Assembly: GCA_021773655.1 (NCBI GenBank)
Contig: JAJFJX010000028.1
Span: 1-19,000, forward strand
Reading direction: 5' to 3'
DNA length: 19,000 nucleotides
DNA from: Panacagrimonas sp.
GTDB lineage: Bacteria; Pseudomonadota; Gammaproteobacteria; Nevskiales; Nevskiaceae
Each line of letters starts with the position of its first letter. Positions within the stretch are counted from its first letter, which is position 1. The translations under genes and the position numbers were made by a program. Below the pieces are notes generated by a model. The model was not told where the DNA came from, searched no databases, and worked only from the letters and a program-made list of their open reading frames with translations. Positions 13,129 through 19,000 of this stretch are shown here, piece by piece.

Positions 13129-15003
13129 ATGATCCGCACGCTGTTCCCGCACCTGATCGCCGGGTGGCTGTTGCTGCTGCCGCTCTCGGCAGGGGCAGCC
13201 GAGGCGGCCTGGGCCCAGGCTCAGGCCAGGGCCCTCTGGAAGCACGAAACCTGGCTGGACCTGGTTCATTACAAGGCGGGGACCTGGCCCGGCACGTGGC
13301 GCAGCCATGCCGACGACCCTGCGTTTTTCCTGTCCGCCCAGGGTCGCCAGGACCCGCGCGCCGAGCTGCAGGCCACCCTGCGCGCCTTCGCCGAGCCGGC
13401 GCAGGCGGGAGACGAACACGCGCAGTGCCGTTTCGTCGCCAGGCTCGACTGGTTGCGCAACGAGCTGGACCTGGGCGAGCTGCCGCAACCGGATTGCGCC
13501 GCGTACCGCGAGTTTCGCCAGCAGGTCCAGGCCACGCAGGCGGTGCTGGTGTTTCCCTCCTACTACCTCAACAGCCCGTCTTCGATGTTCGGCCACACCC
13601 TGTTGCGGCTGGATGCTGGGGATGCCGAGGGCGGTTCGGAATACCTGTCTTTTGCCCTCAACTTCGGCGCGCTGGTGGACCCGGACGACAACGGCCTGTT
13701 CTACGCCTTCAGGGGGCTCACCGGCGGGTACACCGGTCAGTTCGAGGTCGACCAGTACTACAAGAAGATCCGCGACTACAACCGCGACGAGAACCGCGAC
13801 ATCTGGGAATACCCCCTGAACCTGGATGCTGCCGAGATCGAGCGCCTGATCCTGCACCTGTGGGAACTGCGCGGCATCGACTTCGCGTACTACTTCTTCG
13901 ACGAAAACTGCTCATACCGGATCCTCGAGCTGCTGGAGGTGGCGCGCCCCGGGCTGGAGCTGAGCGATGACTTTCCGATCACCGCGATTCCGATCGATAC
14001 CGTTCGCGCCGTGCAGCGCGCCGGACTGGTGCACGACAAGCACTTCCGTCCGGCCCACGGCACCGTGCTCAGGCAGCGGATCACCGCGTTGCCGCCTGCG
14101 CAGCGCCACTGGATCAAGGTGCTGAGCGCCGTTCCGGAGCGGCTGGAGGATGCCGAACTGCAGGCGCTCGATGAAGGCACCCGTGCGCAACTGGTCGACG
14201 CGGCCTACAAGTACCTGCGCTACACCCAGACCGGCGCCGCGCGCGATCCGACCATGGCCGCCCGCAGCTACCAGTTGCTGCGCGCGCTGCAGCAGCAGGC
14301 CGCGGCGCTGCCCAGGGACGCACCGGCCGTCGACCCCGGGGCCTCGCCGGACCTGAGCCACGGCAGCCGGCGGCTGGCGGTCGGCGCGTGGAGCGAACAG
14401 GGGCGTGAATACCTGAGCCTGGGTCTGCGCATGTCGCTGCACAGCCTGGAGGAGAACCGCACCGGCTTTCCCGTGGGCGCGCAGATCAACATCGGCAATC
14501 TGGATCTGCGCCTGGAAGACGACGGCCAGCTCGACCTGAACCGTCTGGATCTGGTCGACATCGTCTCGCTGAGTCCGCGCGACCGCTTCTTCAAGCCGCT
14601 GTCCTGGGCGGTGCAGACCGGCATCGACCGGCAGTGGACGGCGAACCGCGAGCATCGGGTGGCTCAGGTCAACGGCGGCGTCGGCGCCAGCGGGCGTGTC
14701 GGTCCGGCGGGCCTGGTCTATGCGCTGGGCACGGCCAGGCTCGAACACAACCACGGCTTCGACGATCCCCTGCAACCCGCCCTGGGCCTGCGTGCAGGCG
14801 GTCTGCAGGACGCGGGCCCGCTGACCCTGCACTGGGAACTCGGCGCGGAGCGATTCGCCAACGGCCAATCCCGCACGCGCGTCGACCTGCGCCACAATCT
14901 GCGATTGGCGCGTCATCAGGCTCTGCACCTGCAATTGCTGTGGCGCGACCAGCGGGGTGACGACACGCTCGCCGTCGGCCTGCGTTACCAGCATTACTAC
15001 TGA
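13129..15003 (+). CDS. DUF4105 (Lnb N-terminal-like) periplasmic domain fused to a predicted outer-membrane beta-barrel
   Basis: 624 residues. The N-terminus (LIAGWLLLLPLSAGAAEA) looks like a signal peptide. Residues about 30-330 match DUF4105, with the paired conserved elements SSMFGHTLLRLD (His156) and YYFFDENCSYRILELLE (Cys261), the probable catalytic His and Cys. To my knowledge this Pfam family includes the Bacteroides lipoprotein N-acyltransferase Lnb, so thiol acyl-transfer or hydrolysis is plausible; the activity here is inference. Residues about 390-624 alternate polar and hydrophobic residues in strand-length runs and end in YQHYY, as outer-membrane barrels often do. No clear ribosome site precedes the ATG. 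It follows a terminator closely and is followed after 38 bases by a lipoprotein hydrolase. Confidence 0.85.
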   Translation: MIRTLFPHLIAGWLLLLPLSAGAAEAAWAQAQARALWKHETWLDLVHYKAGTWPGTWRSHADDPAFFLSAQGRQDPRAELQATLRAFAEPAQAGDEHAQCRFVARLDWLRNELDLGELPQPDCAAYREFRQQVQATQAVLVFPSYYLNSPSSMFGHTLLRLDAGDAEGGSEYLSFALNFGALVDPDDNGLFYAFRGLTGGYTGQFEVDQYYKKIRDYNRDENRDIWEYPLNLDAAEIERLILHLWELRGIDFAYYFFDENCSYRILELLEVARPGLELSDDFPITAIPIDTVRAVQRAGLVHDKHFRPAHGTVLRQRITALPPAQRHWIKVLSAVPERLEDAELQALDEGTRAQLVDAAYKYLRYTQTGAARDPTMAARSYQLLRALQQQAAALPRDAPAVDPGASPDLSHGSRRLAVGAWSEQGREYLSLGLRMSLHSLEENRTGFPVGAQINIGNLDLRLEDDGQLDLNRLDLVDIVSLSPRDRFFKPLSWAVQTGIDRQWTANREHRVAQVNGGVGASGRVGPAGLVYALGTARLEHNHGFDDPLQPALGLRAGGLQDAGPLTLHWELGAERFANGQSRTRVDLRHNLRLARHQALHLQLLWRDQRGDDTLAVGLRYQHYY

Positions 15004-15041
15004 TCACGACCGATCCTTCCCGGCGCCGGAGCCGGCATTCG

Positions 15042-15905
15042 ATGCGCCTGCGCGTTCTGCTCCTGTTGTGGCTGTCCCTGTGCGGGCTGTACGGCTGCAC
15101 CTCGGTGTTCCTGTACCCCGACCGGGTGCAGCACCTGGCAGAACGCGATCCAGGCACTCCGGCCGAGGACGTCTGGATCACCGCGGCCGACGGCAGCGAT
15201 CTGCATGCGCTGTACCTGCCGTCCCGCGATCCGCCGCGTGCCACGGTCCTGTTCCTGCACGGCAACGCCGAGAACCTGAGTTCGCACGTCCACGCCGTGG
15301 CCTGGCTCCCGGCCCGCGGCTATGCGGTTCTGGCGGTGGACTACCGCGGTTACGGACGTTCGCAGGGCTCGGCCAGCGTCGACGGTGTGCACGAGGATGC
15401 CGCCGCCGCGCTCGACTGGCTGCTGCGGGCCCGGCAGGGCGCCCGCGCGGACGATACCGCGCCGGTGGTGATCTACGGCCAGAGCCTGGGCGCATCGGTG
15501 GCCATCGCTCTGGCGGCGGCAACACCGTCGCGCGAGCGCATCGCGGCGGTGATCGCCGATAGCGCGTTTTCGAGCTATCGCCGCATTGCGCGCGAAAAGC
15601 TGGCGCAGGCGTGGCTGACCTGGCCGCTGCAATGGCCGCTGTCGTGGCTGATCTCCGATCACCACGCGGCCATCGACGTGGTCGGCCGCCTCAGTCCGGT
15701 GCCGCTGCTGCTGATCCACGGCGAGGGCGACCTGATCGTCGACGCCCGCCACTCGCAACGCCTGTACGACGCGGCCGGCGAGCCCCGCGAACTGTGGCTG
15801 ATCCCGGAAGGTCGGCATATCGATGCCCCGCGGCGAGAGTCGGTGCGCGAGCGCATGGTCGGATATCTGGACTCGGTCACGGCAATCAAGGTCGACGCGC
15901 GCTGA
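15042..15905 (+). CDS. Alpha/beta-hydrolase lipoprotein (ABHD13/17-like)
   Basis: Predicted serine hydrolase anchored to the envelope. The 287-residue product begins with a lipoprotein signal ending in LYGC (Cys19) with Thr at +2, which favours the outer membrane in gammaproteobacteria. The fold shows VLFLHGNAENLSSHV (oxyanion region), nucleophile Ser148 in GQSLGA, Asp230 in GEGDLIVD and His259 in GRHIDA, a complete triad. It resembles ABHD13/17-type hydrolases, whose relatives remove acyl groups, but the substrate is unknown. The ATG has GGAG 10 bases upstream and lies 38 bases after the DUF4105 stop; cotranscription is likely. Confidence 0.88.
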   Translation: MRLRVLLLLWLSLCGLYGCTSVFLYPDRVQHLAERDPGTPAEDVWITAADGSDLHALYLPSRDPPRATVLFLHGNAENLSSHVHAVAWLPARGYAVLAVDYRGYGRSQGSASVDGVHEDAAAALDWLLRARQGARADDTAPVVIYGQSLGASVAIALAAATPSRERIAAVIADSAFSSYRRIAREKLAQAWLTWPLQWPLSWLISDHHAAIDVVGRLSPVPLLLIHGEGDLIVDARHSQRLYDAAGEPRELWLIPEGRHIDAPRRESVRERMVGYLDSVTAIKVDAR

Positions 15906-15998
15906 GCGGCGCGCCCTGATCGACGCGCCTGAGCGGCGCAGTCCTCACGCGGTGGCGGCCGAATGCTCGAAGGTGTGTGCGAACCGGATTCGCCCGCC

Positions 15999-16026
15999 CT
16001 TGAAAATCGCCAAAAGGCGCGCATTC
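15999..16026 (+). promoter_or_regulatory. Candidate sigma-32 heat-shock promoter of htpG
   Basis: A perfect CTTGAAA (15999-16005) is followed after 13 bases by GCGCATTC (16019-16026), which shares CNCAT with the sigma-32 -10 consensus CCCCATNT. It lies about 40 bases upstream of htpG, a known member of the sigma-32 regulon in proteobacteria. Confidence 0.55.
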
Positions 16027-16064
16027 GAACGACACCCTTATCTTCACGGAGACTCCGCGGCGCC

Positions 16065-17921
16065 ATGACCGACAAGCACGCTTTCCAGGCCGAGACCAAG
16101 TCGCTGCTGCGGCTGATGATCCACTCGCTGTATTCCAACAAGGAGATCTTCCTGCGCGAGCTGATCTCCAACGCCTCCGACGCCTGCGACAAGCTGCGCT
16201 TCGAGTCCATCTCCAGCCCCGAGCTGATGGGCGACGCCGAACTGGCGGTGGAACTGATTCCGGACAAGGACGCCGGCACCCTCACCGTGCGAGACAACGG
16301 CATCGGCATGTCCCGTGAGGACGTGATCGAGCACCTGGGCACCATCGCGCGTTCCGGCACCCGCGAGTTCATGAGCAAACTGTCCGGCGACCAGGCCAGG
16401 GACGCGCAGCTCATCGGCCAGTTCGGCGTCGGCTTCTATTCGGCCTTCATCGTCGCCGACAAGGTCACCGTGCGCACGCGTCGCGCCGACGCCGCCGAGG
16501 CAGTGGACTGGACCTCTGACGGCGAGGGTGAATTCGAGGTCGCGGTGGTCGACAAGTCCGGTCGCGGCACCGAAGTGGTGCTGCACCTGCGCGAGGACGA
16601 CAAGGAATTCCTGGAGCCGGCACGCCTGTCCACCCTGGTGCGACGCTACTCGGATCACATCGGCCTGCCGATCCGGCTGCGCAACGACAAGGGCGAGCTG
16701 GACACCATCAACCAGGCGCGAGCGTTCTGGACCCGGCCCAAGAGCGAACTCAAGGACCAGGACTACCAGTCCTTCTACAAGCACCTGAGCCATGACTTCG
16801 ACGACGCGGTGAGCTGGGCGCACCACCGGGTCGAGGGCACCCTCGAATACACCTCGCTGCTCTACATCCCCAAGCGCGCGCCTTTCGACCTGTGGAACCG
16901 CGAGGCCCATCACGGGCTGCAGCTCTACGTCAAACGCGTGTTCATCATGGACAAGGCGGCCGAGCTGCTGCCCAACTACCTGCGTTTCGTGCGCGGCCTG
17001 GTGGACACCGCCGACCTGCCGCTGAACGTGTCGCGCGAGATCCTGCAGGGCAGCCGCACCACCGAGAAGATCAAGGCCGCGCTGGTCAAGCGCGTGTTCG
17101 ACCTGCTGGAAGATCTGGCCGACAACAAGCCGGAGGAGTACGCGCAGTTCTGGCAGACCTTCGGCGGCGTGCTCAAGGAAGGTCTGGTCGAGGATCCGGC
17201 CAATCAGTCGCGCATCGCCAGGCTGCTGCGGGCTCCGTCCACCAAGGAGCCGGAGGGCGCCAGGGTCAAGCTGGCCGACTACGTGTCGCGCATGCCCGAG
17301 GCGCAGAAGTCGATCTACTACCTCACCGCCGATTCACTGGCCGCGGCCCAGTCCAGCCCGCACCTGGAAGGCTTCGCCAAGCGCGGATACGAAGTGCTGC
17401 TGCTGGTCGAGCGCATCGACGAATGGGTCGTGGCTCACCTGCAGGAATTCGAAGGCAAGCCACTCAAGAGCGTGGCCCAGGGGTCGGCCGAGCTCGAAGA
17501 CACCGTCGAGACCGCTGCGCAGGCACAGGCCGAGAGCGCGTTCAAGGACGTGCTGGAACGGGTCAAGCAGAAGCTGGACACGCGGGTGCAGGAAGTGCGG
17601 CTGTCCAGGCGCCTGACCGAATCTCCGGCCTGTCTGGTGGCGCCGGATTTCGGCATGAGCCGACGCCTGGAAAAGATGCTCAGCATGGCCGGCGAGAACA
17701 TGCCGGCGTCCAAGCCGATTCTGGAACTCAACGGCGAACATCCCCTGGTCGCCCGGCTCAGGGAATGCAACGACGAAGCCCTGTTCGAGGATCTGAGCGA
17801 ACTGCTGTTCGGCCAGGCACAGCTGGCCGAGGGCGGGCAGCTCGACGATCCGGCCAGTTTCGTCAGGCGCCTGAACCGACTGGTGCTGGGGCAGGCACCG
17901 AGCGGGCGGATCATCGTCTGA
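16065..17921 (+). CDS. htpG: Molecular chaperone HtpG (Hsp90)
   Basis: ATP-dependent cytoplasmic Hsp90 chaperone, a homodimer. The 618-residue product has the Hsp90 signature YSNKEIFLRELISNASDA (Asn36 as the ATP/Mg ligand), DNGIGM at 77-82, GTIARSGT and the lid/glycine element IGQFGVGFYSAF. The middle domain carries LPLNVSREILQ (with the catalytic-loop Arg) and VKRVFIMD; the C-terminal dimerisation domain follows. Length is close to the E. coli protein (624). An in-frame extension to 15963 is rejected because it passes through the heat-shock promoter and adds non-conserved sequence. A GGAG lies 13 bases before the ATG, somewhat far. Monocistronic in this window. Confidence 0.98.
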   Translation: MTDKHAFQAETKSLLRLMIHSLYSNKEIFLRELISNASDACDKLRFESISSPELMGDAELAVELIPDKDAGTLTVRDNGIGMSREDVIEHLGTIARSGTREFMSKLSGDQARDAQLIGQFGVGFYSAFIVADKVTVRTRRADAAEAVDWTSDGEGEFEVAVVDKSGRGTEVVLHLREDDKEFLEPARLSTLVRRYSDHIGLPIRLRNDKGELDTINQARAFWTRPKSELKDQDYQSFYKHLSHDFDDAVSWAHHRVEGTLEYTSLLYIPKRAPFDLWNREAHHGLQLYVKRVFIMDKAAELLPNYLRFVRGLVDTADLPLNVSREILQGSRTTEKIKAALVKRVFDLLEDLADNKPEEYAQFWQTFGGVLKEGLVEDPANQSRIARLLRAPSTKEPEGARVKLADYVSRMPEAQKSIYYLTADSLAAAQSSPHLEGFAKRGYEVLLLVERIDEWVVAHLQEFEGKPLKSVAQGSAELEDTVETAAQAQAESAFKDVLERVKQKLDTRVQEVRLSRRLTESPACLVAPDFGMSRRLEKMLSMAGENMPASKPILELNGEHPLVARLRECNDEALFEDLSELLFGQAQLAEGGQLDDPASFVRRLNRLVLGQAPSGRIIV

Positions 17922-18012
17922 GGCGGCGCGCACCCGAGCCGGATCCGCCGACCGCTGCTGCGCGTCGTCGGCCGGCTTGTGCGCGCGACGCGGGCCGACA
18001 ATCCTCCTTGGC

Positions 18013-18834
18013 ATGTCCGTCGACGACCGCCCCTGGAGTCAGTGCATCGCGCGACGCCTGGCGGAGGTCGCTGGACCCGCACGCGCGCAGTGGCAGGCCA
18101 GCGCGCCGATCCGCCACTGCGTGATCGATGCCCTGTTCGAGCCTGAATGGGCATCCGAACTGGGCGCCTGCTTCCCGCCAGCGGCACGGATGCACCTGCG
18201 CCGCGATTTTCGCGAGCGCAAGTACGTCTCGGCGCAGATGGACCGGCACGACCCGCGCCTGGAAGCTGCACTGTTTGCATTTCATGCGCCGGCGGTGGTG
18301 CAGGCGGTGCGCGACATCGTCGGCAGGCCGGATCTCGAGCCGGACCCGGAGCTGTATGCCGGTGGCCTGTCGCGCATGGAGCGCGGGCATTTCCTCAACC
18401 CGCACATCGACAATTCACACGACGGCGGGCGACGCCGCTGGCGCAGCCTCAACCTGCTCTATTACGTCCCGGCCGGGTCCGGGCAGGCCCCTGGAACCGG
18501 CGGCGAGCTGGAATTGTGGCCGCAGGGTGTGCGCGGCGAGCCCCGGCGACTGCAGGCCATTGGCAACCGGCTGATCCTCATGGAAACCCACCAGCACGCC
18601 TGGCACTCGGTCCGCGAGGTCGGCGACGGGCCGGCCCGTGGCTGCATCTCCAACTACTACTTCGCGCCGGCCCCGACGCGCGCCGATCAGGGCTTTCACG
18701 TCACCTCGTTCCGCGGGCGCCCGGAGCAGCCGCTGCGGGACCTGGCCTCACGCGCCGACAGCGCGCTGCGCATGCTGGTCCGCCGCGGATTCTGGCTGGG
18801 GCTGGTACGCAGCCCGCATCGCTACCGGCGCTGA
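18013..18834 (+). CDS. 2OG-Fe(II) oxygenase family protein
   Basis: Predicted iron- and 2-oxoglutarate-dependent dioxygenase, cytoplasmic; substrate unknown. The 273-residue product has the facial triad His131 and Asp133 in NPHIDNSHD and His198 in HAWHSV, with Arg209 (ARGCISNYYF) 11 residues later as the likely 2-oxoglutarate ligand. GGELELWPQG lies between. This order fits the double-stranded beta-helix of prolyl-hydroxylase-like members. The ATG at 18013 lacks a clear ribosome site; an in-frame GTG at 17977 would add 12 residues but is less likely. The 91-base gap after htpG contains an inverted repeat (GCGCGCAC 17926-17933 / GTGCGCGC 17977-17984) without a T-run. Confidence 0.85.
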   Translation: MSVDDRPWSQCIARRLAEVAGPARAQWQASAPIRHCVIDALFEPEWASELGACFPPAARMHLRRDFRERKYVSAQMDRHDPRLEAALFAFHAPAVVQAVRDIVGRPDLEPDPELYAGGLSRMERGHFLNPHIDNSHDGGRRRWRSLNLLYYVPAGSGQAPGTGGELELWPQGVRGEPRRLQAIGNRLILMETHQHAWHSVREVGDGPARGCISNYYFAPAPTRADQGFHVTSFRGRPEQPLRDLASRADSALRMLVRRGFWLGLVRSPHRYRR

Positions 18835-18919
18835 CGGCAAGGTACCGGCAGCCCACGCACACAGGGCATGCGTGCCGGAGGCAAGCTTGCGCAGGGTTTG
18901 CCGACGGTCTGGAACCGGC

Positions 18920-18941
18920 GCGTGCGGCGCTGTCCGCACGC
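18920..18941. other. GC-rich hairpin after the dioxygenase gene
   Basis: GCGTGCGG and CCGCACGC form a perfect 8-bp stem with a 6-base loop, about 85 bases after the gene. No T-run follows. The last 166 bases of the window hold no other feature I can support. Confidence 0.35.
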
Positions 18942-19000
18942 CGCAGCGGGTGCTGCTGGCAAGGTGTGCTACGCCGGACCGTGGCCGGCGTCGTCGCGAT

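Noticed and set aside
15963..16064. N-terminal extension of HtpG
   Set aside because: It would be read through the heat-shock promoter and adds 34 residues not seen in Hsp90; the conserved start is at 16065.
1..19000. Mobile element or horizontally acquired island
   Set aside because: No transposase, integrase, phage or toxin-antitoxin gene, no terminal inverted repeats and no tRNA-linked attachment site were seen.

Overview
The window is GC-rich chromosomal DNA with bacterial gene density, mostly ATG/GTG/TTG starts with short Shine-Dalgarno sites, and the canonical rpsP-rimM-trmD-rplS operon. A FadI-type thiolase, an RssA-like patatin, HtpG and DUF3015/DUF4105 envelope proteins suggest a high-GC gammaproteobacterium, possibly Xanthomonadales-like. 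That placement is inference from gene content. I see no insertion sequence, phage, tRNA, rRNA or CRISPR, and no obvious foreign island.

Layout. Positions 1-2463 (minus): two sodium-coupled amino-acid transporters in one transcription unit, an NSS/SNF symporter followed by an AGCS symporter cut by the window edge. 2595-3872 (minus): a FadI-like thiolase standing alone. 3873-5575: a repeat-dense stretch built around a plus-strand RssA-like patatin. It holds an 11-bp tandem duplication, a 5-bp microsatellite (7.8 copies), a 7-bp microsatellite (8 copies), a 9-bp repeat array (9 copies) inside the 3' end of the gene, and a 12-bp duplication after it. 5576-8578 (minus): three overlapping genes, MscS-like channel, soluble MgtE-N/CBS protein and full MgtE magnesium channel. 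8916-10223 (minus): a HI0933/BaiN-type flavoprotein. 10352-12310 (plus): rpsP-rimM-trmD-rplS, ending in a strong intrinsic terminator. 12543-15905 (plus): an envelope group of a secreted DUF3015 protein, a DUF4105 (Lnb-N-like) periplasmic domain fused to a predicted beta-barrel, and an alpha/beta-hydrolase lipoprotein. 16065-17921 (plus): htpG behind a good sigma-32-like promoter. 18013-18834 (plus): a 2OG-Fe(II) dioxygenase-like protein. The last 166 bases hold only a hairpin.

How they work together. The ribosomal operon couples S16, its maturation factor, a tRNA m1G37 methyltransferase and L19. The MscS/MgtE group suggests a joint response to osmotic or ionic state. The DUF3015/DUF4105/hydrolase group is probably an envelope (lipoprotein or lipid) processing unit of unknown chemistry.

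The most unusual observation is the patatin gene. A good ribosome binding site and ATG lie just before the 5-bp and 7-bp microsatellites and are currently in frame with the enzyme. Both unit lengths are not multiples of three, so copy-number change would shift the frame. This looks like a possible phase-variable (contingency) locus, though alternative explanations remain.
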